From contig JARYMF010000006.1 of assembly GCA_029907255.1 (NCBI GenBank), positions 134,426 through 198,425 on the forward strand: 64,000 bases of DNA, in the 5' to 3' direction. The notes beneath the pieces are model-generated. The model was given only the letters and a program-made list of their open reading frames with translations. It was not told the origin of the DNA and searched no databases. Source of the stretch: Armatimonadota bacterium. Lineage in GTDB: Bacteria > Armatimonadota > UBA5829 > DTJY01. Below are positions 19,377 to 27,470 of this stretch, piece after piece (within the stretch, counting starts at the first letter, position 1; every line of letters begins with the position of its first letter). The position numbers and the translations under genes were made by a program.

Positions 19377-20570
19377 CTACTTGCCGGTAGCTTTAAGTTT
19401 GGAATCCACCTGCTTTTTTGCCTTTGGCTTCCAAGGCATCTCGGGAACAGGAGCAGGCTCCTGGAAGACATGCTCCTTCAGCGCCTTGCCGAGAGCTTCT
19501 CGGCACTGAGACTGACTAAAGGCAAATCCAAAGACGCCCAAAATTCCTTTTTTCCGCGCCTGCTTGATTTGCTCAATCGCTCCTTCAATGTTGTCGCAAA
19601 AAACCATGTTCTCCGTGTAAGCATGCCTGCCATATGACCATCTTTTCATCCCGTCAAGCCAATTGAGATACATCCGCTGATGATCGGGTTTGGAAGGATT
19701 TTTATAATTCATCGGCATATTTGCATCGAGAATGCCTTCTTGCATCCAGCCTCTCCAATCTTGAAAGACCCAAGCGTAAGCATCAGTCTTCTTGAAGTCG
19801 GATGGGCAATCGCCCCAAGGAATTGTCGCAGCGCATAACTTTACATGAGGTTTGACCCTCTGAATAGTCTTATAGATATCACGCACCATCTGCGTAACCT
19901 GGTCCCGTCGCCACTGTCCCCAAAGGGGGTCTTCAGGAGCTGGCTTGCCGGTTCTACCATATGTTTTGTTGAATCTAGCTACAGCAATGTCGTTGTATCC
20001 CCACTCCCGACCAGGATAGCGAATAAAGTCCAACATAATGCCATCAATATCATATTTGGTAAGCAAATCGGTAAGCACTTTAATTGTGTATTCACGGACT
20101 TCCGGGACTCCCGGGTCTAGAAAACGACCGTCCTTCGACGCAGTATTGCCATTGACATCCTTACACAGCCATTCAGGATGCAAGTTGATTACATGATTTG
20201 GATATGGAGGGTTCTTGGAGCTTCCCCATACACGGAAGACATTAAACCAAGCATGCACCTCAAAGTTGTTTGCGTGGCCCTGCTCGACTGCATAACCAAT
20301 TGGGTCGAAGTCTTTTTCCTTAATATCTGCTGAACGGGGCTCTATTGCTGAATTATAGAACGCATCGCCTGTTCGGCGCGCTTGAACAACTAGCACATTC
20401 ATATTGCAATCTTTTGCCCATCGTATTGTATCGTCGAGCTCAGCTTTGCTTAACATGCCTGGTATCCATGTATGCACACCGACTGCTCGAAACTCTGGCT
20501 TAGCGGCAGCATACAAGCTTCCCAACATTGCAACATGCAGCAATGTTAAAGCAAAAAATCTAGACCTCAT
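19377..20570 (-). CDS. Secreted GHL10-type glycoside hydrolase-like protein
   Basis: This 397-residue protein has a signal peptide (residues 1-22) and a TIM barrel of the glycosyl-hydrolase-like 10 (DUF187) type. It opens 'EFRAVGVHTWIPGM', continues 'NMNVLVVQARRTGDAFYNS', 'VHAWFNVFRVWG' and 'DIDGIMLDFIRYPG', where the aspartate is a likely catalytic carboxylate. A lysine-rich tail ends the protein. Family members are poorly characterised; some act on cell-wall-linked glycans. AAGGAGAG lies 8 bases before the ATG. It leads the operon GHL10-rsmG-ICMT and diverges from eda. Confidence 0.8.
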   Translation of the reverse strand: MRSRFFALTLLHVAMLGSLYAAAKPEFRAVGVHTWIPGMLSKAELDDTIRWAKDCNMNVLVVQARRTGDAFYNSAIEPRSADIKEKDFDPIGYAVEQGHANNFEVHAWFNVFRVWGSSKNPPYPNHVINLHPEWLCKDVNGNTASKDGRFLDPGVPEVREYTIKVLTDLLTKYDIDGIMLDFIRYPGREWGYNDIAVARFNKTYGRTGKPAPEDPLWGQWRRDQVTQMVRDIYKTIQRVKPHVKLCAATIPWGDCPSDFKKTDAYAWVFQDWRGWMQEGILDANMPMNYKNPSKPDHQRMYLNWLDGMKRWSYGRHAYTENMVFCDNIEGAIEQIKQARKKGILGVFGFAFSQSQCREALGKALKEHVFQEPAPVPEMPWKPKAKKQVDSKLKATGK

Positions 20571-20665
20571 ATAATAATCTCTCCTTACTAAAATAGGTTA
20601 CTTTCCGTACGTCGGATATTCTACCATAATTTTAACCACCTTGGGTACGACTAACGATAAAACAC

Positions 20666-20695
20666 TTGACCTTTTTGGCTTTAGTTTGCTACATT
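20666..20695 (+). promoter_or_regulatory. Likely promoter of eda-kdgK
   Basis: TTGACC (20666-20671) is followed by 18 bases and TACATT (20690-20695). The predicted start would lie only about 10 bases before the eda ATG, close to the ribosome binding site, so the leader would be very short. The match is fair, not perfect. Confidence 0.4.
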
Positions 20696-20712
20696 TCGAG
20701 ATGGAGGCAAAC

Positions 20713-21360
20713 ATGAAGAACAAACAGCAGATTTTAGATAGGATAATAAAGTGCGGAATTGCCGCAATTGTAAGAGGACAATCTGCGGAAAAAATCCTCA
20801 AGGCTATCGAGGCGGCCTTGGAAGGCGGTGTAAACGTCATAGAGATTACATTTACTGTGCCGAACGCACTGGAAATTATCAAGCATCTTTCGGCAAACAT
20901 CGGAGATGACGTAATATTAGGTGCAGGCACGGTTCTCACGCCCGAAATGGCTGAGGATGCAATCCAAGCAGGTGCACAGTTTATAGTAAGTCCTTGCACA
21001 AATCTCGCCGTAATTGACAAAGCTAAGTCTCTCGGTGCTCCTGTATTTCCAGGAGCATTGACTCCAACCGAAGTTGTTACCGCCTGGCAAGCTGGAGCAG
21101 ATATGGTAAAAATCTTCCCAGCTAACGTTATGGGGCCAACATATCTCAAAGACCTTCACGGGCCGCTTCCTGAGGTAAAGTTCATGCCAACTGGCGGCGT
21201 TACTCTTGATACAGCGAAGGCATACCTTGAGAACGGCGCCTCTGCTCTTGGTGTAGGCAGCGACCTTATCAACAAACAATTGATGGATGAGGGCAATTTC
21301 TCAGAAATTAAAGAGCGAGCCCAAAAGTTTATGCAAATAGTTAAGCAATTTAGGGATTAA
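20713..21360 (+). CDS. eda: KHG/KDPG aldolase
   Basis: This 215-residue class I aldolase cleaves 2-keto-3-deoxy-6-phosphogluconate to pyruvate and glyceraldehyde 3-phosphate (or the related 4-hydroxy-2-oxoglutarate). The catalytic glutamate is in 'VNVIEITFTVPNA', the glycine-rich 'GAGTVLTPEMAEDAIQAGA' follows, and the Schiff-base lysine is in 'DMVKIFPANVMGP'. 'FMPTGGVTLD' binds phosphate. I chose ATG 20713 because GGAGG lies 6 bases upstream and family proteins start here; an in-frame ATG 72 bases upstream has no good site. The KDG kinase follows 38 bases later, making a compact Entner-Doudoroff or uronate branch. Confidence 0.92.
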   Translation: MKNKQQILDRIIKCGIAAIVRGQSAEKILKAIEAALEGGVNVIEITFTVPNALEIIKHLSANIGDDVILGAGTVLTPEMAEDAIQAGAQFIVSPCTNLAVIDKAKSLGAPVFPGALTPTEVVTAWQAGADMVKIFPANVMGPTYLKDLHGPLPEVKFMPTGGVTLDTAKAYLENGASALGVGSDLINKQLMDEGNFSEIKERAQKFMQIVKQFRD

Positions 21361-21398
21361 ATATGCTGGGAACACTTCACACTTCAAGGAGAGAATAA

Positions 21399-22382
21399 AT
21401 GGCAGACGTTGTCACCCTTGGCGAGGCAATGCTAAGGCTCTCGCCGCCAGACTTCCACAGATTGGAACAGGCGAACTCGTTCGATTTAAAGGTTGGCGGT
21501 GGAGAGTTAAACGTAGCAGTGGGTATTGCCCGGCTTGGGCTCAAAAGCAGCTGGGTGAGCAAGCTACCAGACAATCCGCTTGGCAGGCTGGTGCGCAACA
21601 AGGCACGCGAGCAAGGTGTTGATACTTCGCACATTGTCTGGACAAAATCAGGGCGGGTCGGCATCTATTTCCTAGAATTTGGTGCAAGCCCCAGGCCATC
21701 GAGCGTTTTATATGACCGCGCAGGCTCGGCGGTTAGCACGCTCGCTCCTGGTGAGGTCGACTGGAAAAGTGCACTCGAAGGTTGTAGCATCTTCCACGTA
21801 AGCGGCATCACGCCCGCATTGAGCAAGTCATGTGCGGAAGCAACCTTGGAGGCTGTAAAAGCTGCAAAAGATGCAGGTGCAAAGGTGAGCTTCGACGTCA
21901 ACTACCGTAAGAAATTGTGGACTCCTGAGGAAGCAAACGCCTGCCTTGTGCCTATGATGGAGTTTGTTGATTTCTTGATTACCACAGAGGAAGACACAGG
22001 TATTGTTTTTGGCATACGAGAGAGCAGCTACCAGGATGTCGCTATCAAGCTTCATGAGAAATTTGGTTTCGATGTAGTAGCAATAACTTTGCGAGAAGAC
22101 CTATCAGTTTTGCGCAACGATTGGTCTGCCTTTGCATATTCGCATGGGGAACTCTATGAAAGCGCGAAATACCCTTGCGAATTAATAGACCGCGTGGGTG
22201 CAGGAGACTCGTTCACAGCCGGTTTCATATACGGATACCTTACAGGCGATGTTCGTAAAGGCGTGGATTATGGTGCAGCATTTTCAGCACTCAAGCATTC
22301 AATCCCTGGCGACCTCAATTGGGCAACGTTGGAAGAGGTTGAGAATCTTCTAAAAGGGGGTGGCATAAGGATACAAAGGTAG
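21399..22382 (+). CDS. kdgK: PfkB-family sugar kinase, likely 2-keto-3-deoxygluconate kinase
   Basis: This 327-residue ribokinase-like kinase starts 'MADVVTLGEAMLRLSPPD' and has the N-terminal 'VGGGELNVAVGIARLG' substrate-binding segment. The C-terminal PfkB signature is 'DRVGAGDSFTAGFIYGYL', with the catalytic aspartate in GAGD. Pairing with KDPG aldolase supports KDG as substrate, which the aldolase would then use after phosphorylation. AAGGAGAG precedes the ATG. Its stop is separated from the convergent FAD gene by three bases. Fructokinase or another PfkB specificity cannot be excluded. Confidence 0.85.
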   Translation: MADVVTLGEAMLRLSPPDFHRLEQANSFDLKVGGGELNVAVGIARLGLKSSWVSKLPDNPLGRLVRNKAREQGVDTSHIVWTKSGRVGIYFLEFGASPRPSSVLYDRAGSAVSTLAPGEVDWKSALEGCSIFHVSGITPALSKSCAEATLEAVKAAKDAGAKVSFDVNYRKKLWTPEEANACLVPMMEFVDFLITTEEDTGIVFGIRESSYQDVAIKLHEKFGFDVVAITLREDLSVLRNDWSAFAYSHGELYESAKYPCELIDRVGAGDSFTAGFIYGYLTGDVRKGVDYGAAFSALKHSIPGDLNWATLEEVENLLKGGGIRIQR

Positions 22383-22385
22383 AAG

Positions 22386-24128
22386 CTAATCCATCACTAA
22401 CGTTCCTGTTCGAAGACCGTCGATAATATCGCTAGGGACCTCAATCCTCTCCATGCTGATATGCGGCTTTTTATCAGCACGCGTTAGAATTATTTGTTTA
22501 AGCCAGTTGCCATCGTCTCTTCTAGGATAGTCAGCTCGATAGTGGGTTCCTCGGCTCTCTGTTCTCGTCTTGGCAGCCGTTACAATCATATGGCAAACAT
22601 CAATTATGTTCCGCATCTCAAGATAGTGACGCATATTGGCCGGCCTGGCTTTGGCTAAAATAGATTTTGCTTCTCGAATTGAAGCCTCCATATTGCTTAA
22701 CCTCGACTCTGTACGAACGACGGATACATTTCTCCACATCGCCTTTTGAATTGACGTGAGCAATGCCTCCCATTCAATCTGCTCATTCACCGGAATGGCT
22801 TGATAAAACCGAACTTGCTGTTCGGCTATCACCTTGACTAATTCTGGCTGAACTTTTTGTCCGATGGCATACTTCGCCGCCTCGGCACCAGCAATTGCCC
22901 CAAAGACTTGCGAATCTGCTAGCGCATTTCCTCCAGGACGGTCGGCTCCGTGCTGCCCACCTGCCACTTCACCACACGCAAAAAGCCCCTTAATCTTGGT
23001 TGACGCTCGCTCGTCAATAAGCACTCCACCATTGAAGTGCTGAATGCTTGGCGCGAACTCCACTGGTTCTTTCCTGATGTCGATGCCACGAGCCAGAAGA
23101 TGCTCAAAGGGCACGCGGGCTCTCGTTTCGATTTCGGCTGATGAGTTGTGTGAGATATCGAGATAAACTCCACCATGAGGACCTGGCACGCCTGTTACAA
23201 TCTCCTCGTAAACAGCAATATCTATGTACATAGATTCATTTCGAACACTAAACGGGAATGAAACTCCTTTTAGTGTAAGTGCGTTCCCAATGTTAATGTC
23301 TTTTGGGATGCGCTTCGACAGGAATTCCTCACCGTTGCCGTTTAAAAGACGAGGGTTCATTCGCCAGAAAACACCAGAGAGGGCAAACTTTAATGGATGG
23401 ATGATGCAAGGACCGATTTGTATGAATTCCATGTTCACAAGCGCCGCCCCTGCTCTGTATGCCATCGCCATGCCATCGCCAGTCATGCCTTCAGGAAAAA
23501 CATTGAAGGAGTACAGCTCGCCAGCGCCACCTGTAGCTAAGATGATGGCTGGGGCGCTAAACACCGCCAACTCTCTACCACCTTCGGTAATTCCCCAACA
23601 CCCAATTACCCGACTGGGTTGCTCCCCAGCCATAATTAACTCGGCGGTCATAACTCCTTCTACAAACCTAACGCCAAGGTCGCGTGCTCTTTCTAGCAGA
23701 ACACGCTCGATTTCGGGCCCGGTGTTTGTTCCCTTGCCACATGCCCTGGGAAAGCGTGCGCCGTCGGAAAGTATTTGCACAAACTTGCCATCTTTCTTGT
23801 CGAACGACGCTCCCCATCGTTCAAGGTCAAGCAACCTCTGGGGTGATTCATAAGCAATCCTGCGTGCAAGTTCAGGGCGTGCAACTAATGCGCCCTTTAT
23901 CATTATATCGAGCCAGTGTTCGTGGGGATTGTCCCTCTGGTCGGCATGGCCGAAAGCTGCCCCATATGCCATCCAGTCTGAAGCAGAGTTTTGGGTGCAC
24001 CCACTCTTGCCGGCAATACCTTTTTCTAAAACAAGCACGTCGGCACCCGCTTCTTTGGCTGCAACAGCTGCCCTCAATCCTGCGCCGCCAGCACCAATTA
24101 CTATTACATCAGCCTCAAGCTCCAGCAT
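22386..24128 (-). CDS. FAD flavoprotein, fumarate reductase/aspartate oxidase type
   Basis: This 580-residue flavoprotein belongs to the SdhA/FrdA/NadB/AprA superfamily. The dinucleotide fold is 'DVIVIGAGGAGLRAAVAAKE' near the N-terminus, followed by 'EKGIAGKSGCTQNSASDWMA'. FAD and substrate contacts continue in 'ACGKGTNTGPEIERVL', 'ILATGGAGELY' and 'HGADRPGGNALADSQVFG'. A helical C-terminal domain ends with 'ESRGTHYRADYPRRDDGNW', as in this family. No iron-sulfur partner (SdhB-like) or quinolinate synthase is adjacent, so it may oxidise a different acid or amino acid. AAAGGG lies 8 bases before the ATG. It follows the HTH gene by 85 bases on the same strand. Confidence 0.8.
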   Translation of the reverse strand: MLELEADVIVIGAGGAGLRAAVAAKEAGADVLVLEKGIAGKSGCTQNSASDWMAYGAAFGHADQRDNPHEHWLDIMIKGALVARPELARRIAYESPQRLLDLERWGASFDKKDGKFVQILSDGARFPRACGKGTNTGPEIERVLLERARDLGVRFVEGVMTAELIMAGEQPSRVIGCWGITEGGRELAVFSAPAIILATGGAGELYSFNVFPEGMTGDGMAMAYRAGAALVNMEFIQIGPCIIHPLKFALSGVFWRMNPRLLNGNGEEFLSKRIPKDINIGNALTLKGVSFPFSVRNESMYIDIAVYEEIVTGVPGPHGGVYLDISHNSSAEIETRARVPFEHLLARGIDIRKEPVEFAPSIQHFNGGVLIDERASTKIKGLFACGEVAGGQHGADRPGGNALADSQVFGAIAGAEAAKYAIGQKVQPELVKVIAEQQVRFYQAIPVNEQIEWEALLTSIQKAMWRNVSVVRTESRLSNMEASIREAKSILAKARPANMRHYLEMRNIIDVCHMIVTAAKTRTESRGTHYRADYPRRDDGNWLKQIILTRADKKPHISMERIEVPSDIIDGLRTGTLVMD

Positions 24129-24213
24129 ATCTAATCCCTTTCCAATTCCTTACGGTTAACTATAACGGAGTAGCAGAAAGGTGTCAACGCACGCAGGCAA
24201 TTCTAATGGCAAC

Positions 24214-24780
24214 CTAAAGTGCGCCTTCTTCGAAAATGCTTTTTCCGCGAAGTGCAAATCGGCAGTAGCCAAGCTTTTCACAGTGGCGTTCATCACAGTG
24301 CTTTGGCTTGCGATATATATACTTTCTCGTCTCTTGACGGTATACACTACGCAAACCCTTATACTTGGAGTCACCAGCATCTGCCCTGCGAGCGGCTGAG
24401 CGAACAAATCTAACAGCGGTTGGATGGCTTACACCCATTAGCTTTGCAATTTCCTTAAAATTGTAACCAATTGCATACAATTGCCAAGCACGTTTCTCAG
24501 ACGAGGACATTCGCGTATGGTGGCTTATTAAAGACATTTCAATGTTAAATAGTTCGTCTGAATCTACCTCGGCGGAACCATATGTAAATCCTTCCGGCAA
24601 GGACGCCACCTTGCGACACTTCCTGAGGAGTTGCCGCTCTGTATATACAGGGCAATCAGGATTCCGCTCAGCATGACAGGCAAGCAGAACATCGGCGATT
24701 ACTTCCATAACCTCGGGATGCATTCGCCGCTTGCCAATTAGCGTTCTAGCGTTGTTCTTTGGATACAATTCTCTCGACAT
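24214..24780 (-). CDS. Helix-turn-helix protein with C-terminal Cys/His cluster
   Basis: I do not recognise a named family for this 188-residue protein. A sigma-70-region-4-like helix-turn-helix occupies residues about 90-130 ('WQLYAIGYNFKEIAKLMGVS', then 'PTAVRFVRSAARRAD'). The tail carries 'KPKHCDERHCEKLGYCRF', spaced like a metal-binding cluster, and cysteines also occur at 'NPDCPVYTERQLLRKCR'. The promoter is near-consensus and abuts a perfect palindrome, so its transcription is probably tightly controlled, perhaps by itself or by the neighbouring BlaI-type repressor. AGGAGG lies 5 bases before ATG 24780. The FAD enzyme downstream may be its co-regulated partner. Confidence 0.65.
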   Translation of the reverse strand: MSRELYPKNNARTLIGKRRMHPEVMEVIADVLLACHAERNPDCPVYTERQLLRKCRKVASLPEGFTYGSAEVDSDELFNIEMSLISHHTRMSSSEKRAWQLYAIGYNFKEIAKLMGVSHPTAVRFVRSAARRADAGDSKYKGLRSVYRQETRKYIYRKPKHCDERHCEKLGYCRFALRGKSIFEEGAL

Positions 24781-24793
24781 TTAGCCCTCCTGA

Positions 24794-24823
24794 TATATTA
24801 GTAGACGCCCGTCTACTAATATA
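24794..24823. promoter_or_regulatory. Perfect 30-base palindromic operator candidate
   Basis: TATATTAGTAGACG (24794-24807) and CGTCTACTAATATA (24810-24823) are perfect 14-base arms with a two-base centre. The palindrome starts one base downstream of the -10 box and covers the expected transcription start of the HTH gene. This position fits repressor binding that blocks open-complex formation. The arms contain TAGTAGAC/GTCTACTA, loosely similar to BlaI/MecI-type dyads; the cognate repressor is inferred, not shown. Confidence 0.65.
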
Positions 24824-24852
24824 AGTATACCGGTTGAATACTAGTTTGTCAA
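24824..24852 (-). promoter_or_regulatory. Near-consensus promoter of the HTH gene
   Basis: On the minus strand TTGACA (24847-24852) and TATACT (24824-24829) are separated by exactly 17 bases. The -35 box is followed by AACTAGTA, similar to AACGAGTA in the BlaI promoter 660 bases away. Confidence 0.8.
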
Positions 24853-24867
24853 TAGCTAATTAGTTAA

Positions 24868-24912
24868 AGATGAGAAAAAATAACCGGCCATCTGCTAAAG
24901 AGATGGCCGGTT
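24868..24912 (-). terminator. Rho-independent terminator of the BlaI-type gene
   Basis: AACCGGCCATCT (24882-24893) and AGATGGCCGGTT (24901-24912) are perfect 12-base arms around a seven-base loop. On the minus strand they are followed by ATTTTTTC (about 24874-24881). It closes the BlaI-type transcript just before the HTH promoter. Confidence 0.9.
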
Positions 24913-24940
24913 GGTCAGTGGCTTTGGTTCTAGTTATCAA

Positions 24941-24969
24941 AGTAGCCACGGTTGCAAAACCGTGCTACT
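24941..24969 (-). repeat. Hairpin in the BlaI-type gene 3' untranslated region
   Basis: AGTAG-C-CACGGTT (24941-24953) and AACCGTG-CTACT (24958-24969) form 12 pairs with one bulged base. It starts seven bases after the stop codon. Part of it (TAGCCAC) could instead pair with GTGGCT about 30 bases away (24917-24922 region), so two foldings compete ahead of the terminator. Confidence 0.5.
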
Positions 24970-24976
24970 CCAGAAA

Positions 24977-25420
24977 TTACTCATCGCGGAGGGCAGTTTC
25001 AATTTTCCTGAGTTCCTCTTCTGAGCAATCAGGGAGGAGGTCACGCACTGCTTTATATAATGGCTTACCGAGAACCTTCCGACAAACCTCATCTAGGAGC
25101 AGTTTGCCCATCTGCTCGCGAGTGATGTTTGGCGTGTACACGAAAGCATCGGTCTTCTTATCGCCTGTTTTCGTTTGTGTTAGTATGCCCTTCTTGGCAA
25201 GCTTTGCCATTGTAAGCATGATGGTAGAGTAAGAAAGTTCGCGTTTAGGATACATTATCTTGAATACTTGAGTGCTATTGACGGGTGGCTCAAGGTCCCA
25301 AATTACATCTAGGATTTGTGCTTCGAGCTCCCCAAGGGAGTAAGTAGAAACTGCTGGCGCTCCGCCTTCTGCTTTATCGTCTTTTTTTACTGCCTTATAT
25401 AGGCGATCTACTAAAGACAT
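24977..25420 (-). CDS. BlaI/MecI/CopY-family transcriptional repressor
   Basis: This 147-residue protein has a winged-helix N-terminal domain (residues about 25-95): 'LGELEAQILDVIWDLEPPVN', 'LSYSTIMLTMAKLAKKGIL' and 'DAFVYTPNITREQM'. A helical dimerisation tail follows. In characterised systems a BlaR1-type metalloprotease sensor cleaves the repressor; no such M56 protein lies in this window, so it is an orphan here. I chose ATG 25420 because AAAGGAG lies 8 bases upstream. It has its own strong promoter and terminator. The palindrome at the HTH gene is a plausible but unproven target. Confidence 0.88.
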   Translation of the reverse strand: MSLVDRLYKAVKKDDKAEGGAPAVSTYSLGELEAQILDVIWDLEPPVNSTQVFKIMYPKRELSYSTIMLTMAKLAKKGILTQTKTGDKKTDAFVYTPNITREQMGKLLLDEVCRKVLGKPLYKAVRDLLPDCSEEELRKIETALRDE

Positions 25421-25488
25421 TAGTACTTCTCCTTTCAACCAGAAAACAGCAACTTTTAGGTCATCTGTGAAATCGTTTGCATGGCAAT

Positions 25489-25517
25489 ATATTACAGGAT
25501 TGCTACTCGTTTGTCAA
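25489..25517 (-). promoter_or_regulatory. Near-consensus promoter of the BlaI-type gene
   Basis: On the minus strand TTGACA (25512-25517), 17 bases, then TAATAT (25489-25494). GCAAT and ATTGC flank the -10 box with a 10-base interval and might be a weak dyad. The leader is about 60 bases. Confidence 0.8.
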
Positions 25518-25600
25518 GCAATGAAGGTTTATAAGAATGCTAATTTAGAAGTCTTAAACAGAAGCAAGGCATAAACGAAGAAAATCTTACAAAAGCTTAT

Positions 25601-26473
25601 CTATTTTCCTAAACCAATTATAAGGCCAGCGGTTAGAGCCCATAGGATAATACAGACCAGGAGAGGTTTGTCTGTAATTACCAACGTTTCCGGGCTTTCA
25701 GCGCCCGAATTGTTGTGGATTAGGAACAGATATCTGAAGACGCCATATATGACAAAAGGCAACGTGATCATCATGTAGGGGTGTGCGGCTCCGGTTCTCG
25801 AGAAAAAGGTGTACAACGCATAAGCTGTGATTGTTGTGGAAGCAACGATATTGATTAACTGGTCGAGAAGTGGAATCGAGTACTGCTCCAGCACTGGCCT
25901 ATGTTCTTGTGCTTTTTGGACAACTAGAAGCTCCTGTCGTCGCTTGGCTAACCCAAGAAATAAGGCAAGAAGCACTGTGCAGACAAACAGCCAAGGGGAC
26001 ACTGACACGTTGATTGCCGCCGCCCCTGCTGCCGCTCGAAGAACAAACCCACCCGCGATTACTAAAACATCCAGGATGACTATCTTTTTTAGCCCAAGTG
26101 AGTAAGCTGTTATAAATCCTAGGTATGCAAGGCTAATGCTACCGAACCTAAAATCAAGTGCAAAGGAAAGCATCAAACTTCCTATGCAGAGGAGCGTGGC
26201 CACAATCCACGCTGTTCGAATAGCTAGCCTGCCAGATGCAATGGGCCGCTGTGATTTTTTCTCGTGCAGCCGGTCGCGTTCTACATCTAGGATATCGTTT
26301 ACTATGTACACGCTCCCAGACAAAATGCAGAACAAGGCAAAAGCCAGCACGACCTTAACGTAATCGGAAACAGGGTGCTGGCGATCTAAAGTAAAAAGCA
26401 GGCCGGCAAACACGAACAGGTTTTTCGACCACTGTCGCGGCCGCATTGCTTGAAGAATCGTGGTTATCAACAC
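25601..26473 (-). CDS. UbiA family, decaprenyl-phosphate phosphoribosyltransferase-like
   Basis: This 290-residue membrane prenyltransferase has about eight helices. It begins 'MRPRQWSKNLFVFAGLLF', typical of the branch that transfers 5-phosphoribose from PRPP to decaprenyl phosphate. The first aspartate motif is NDILDVERD (59-67) followed by 'KSQRPIASGRL', and the second region is 'YSLGLKKIVILDVLVIAGGF'. In mycobacteria this step leads to decaprenylphosphoryl-arabinose for cell-wall arabinan; here the product would be a lipid-linked pentose of unknown use. The GTG start (TTG next) lies 5 bases after the stop of the PKD-domain gene with AGGTGAT upstream, so the pair is translationally coupled. 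Confidence 0.85.
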   Translation of the reverse strand: MLITTILQAMRPRQWSKNLFVFAGLLFTLDRQHPVSDYVKVVLAFALFCILSGSVYIVNDILDVERDRLHEKKSQRPIASGRLAIRTAWIVATLLCIGSLMLSFALDFRFGSISLAYLGFITAYSLGLKKIVILDVLVIAGGFVLRAAAGAAAINVSVSPWLFVCTVLLALFLGLAKRRQELLVVQKAQEHRPVLEQYSIPLLDQLINIVASTTITAYALYTFFSRTGAAHPYMMITLPFVIYGVFRYLFLIHNNSGAESPETLVITDKPLLVCIILWALTAGLIIGLGK

Positions 26474-26478
26474 ATCAC

Positions 26479-27393
26479 CTAGTCGTAGACTGTCACCTTT
26501 GATTGGGTGCTAACGCTCTTTTTGATACCGAAAAGATCGGATATTGTCAGAGTAACCGTGTATTCACCAGATTTTCGGTACTTATGATAGACAAGCTCAC
26601 CAACGGCATCCTCTTGGATACCATCTGAAGCATCAAAATCCCATGAATACTTTACCGCTGCTGCCCCCGGATTACAAGAAGCCCTGAACATGACGTCATC
26701 TCCAGCGGCGACATACTGGTCTTCATTGGGGAATACCTGTATTTCAGAATTGTCAGTGATTACTCGGATTGCGCCAATGTAGAAAGATTCATTGCCGTCA
26801 CCAGTAATTACCAAGCGCTTCAACCTAACCTCTTTTAAATCTTTTTTAGCTTTCATCGCCGCAAATGGAATTGAAATGCGCATCCATCCATCTTCACCTA
26901 CCTGGCATGCTGAGAGGGGCACTTGGCCCTCCACCCATTCTCCGTTAAGGGCCATGGCAACCCTGACCCTTCGAATTGGTTTGGTAGCAGTAGAAGTCGT
27001 GCCATATGTGCTACTATAGCCATATGTAGTGTCCTCGCCCTGCACGCGGAACCTGGCTATAAGCTGGATATAGCCGTTCCTGTCGTTATAATAGCTCGTA
27101 ATGTCTGGGGCGTTCTGAAAGTCCAACCTAACGCCATCATAAAGGCTACGTCCGCTAACCTTTATCGAGAATCTTCCGCTGAAGGCGAGGCGGGGGTTTT
27201 CCTCATATTTCCCACTGCCCCAACTGCCTATCTTCAAGCCTGCCTGGTCTGCTGGGTCGCCATTATAGAGCACCAAACCTTCTTCTTCGAAAAACTGGGC
27301 TAGCGCAGATGTGCATGCCCCGCAGAAAATCGTAATGCCGACCAAGAGGACAGCACTTACTCTTGCTCTTTGATTTGTCAATAATGTCCACAT
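26479..27393 (-). CDS. Exported PKD-domain protein
   Basis: This 304-residue protein (from ATG 27393) has a signal peptide (MWTLLTNQ through ALAQ). Residues about 25-205 are a beta-sandwich reminiscent of carbohydrate-binding or concanavalin-like domains ('GLVLYNGDPADQAGLKIGSW', then 'GRFSIKVSGRSLYDGVRLDF'). The last 90 residues are a PKD domain ('YSWDFDASDGIQEDAVGELV', 'YRKSGEYTVTLTISD'). A TTG seven codons upstream is an alternative start. It is probably anchored at the cell surface or secreted and binds glycan. The lipid-linked pentose enzyme follows 5 bases later, a suggestive pairing. Confidence 0.75.
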   Translation of the reverse strand: MWTLLTNQRARVSAVLLVGITIFCGACTSALAQFFEEEGLVLYNGDPADQAGLKIGSWGSGKYEENPRLAFSGRFSIKVSGRSLYDGVRLDFQNAPDITSYYNDRNGYIQLIARFRVQGEDTTYGYSSTYGTTSTATKPIRRVRVAMALNGEWVEGQVPLSACQVGEDGWMRISIPFAAMKAKKDLKEVRLKRLVITGDGNESFYIGAIRVITDNSEIQVFPNEDQYVAAGDDVMFRASCNPGAAAVKYSWDFDASDGIQEDAVGELVYHKYRKSGEYTVTLTISDLFGIKKSVSTQSKVTVYD

Positions 27394-27470
27394 TTTAACT
27401 AACTCACACCTCAATCGTTTTTTAGTAAAACGCCCATGTATTCGACTGCCAACCGCACTACTTCGGTTCC

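Noticed and set aside
23224..23853. 209-codon frame opposite the FAD flavoprotein gene
   Set aside because: Antisense shadow of a gene with clear motifs; no ribosome binding site or domain.
24913..24976. Cyclic-di-GMP (GEMM) riboswitch because of CAAAG...GCCAC
   Set aside because: The diagnostic GGCAAACC and second-domain motifs are missing; it lies downstream of a gene end, not upstream of one.
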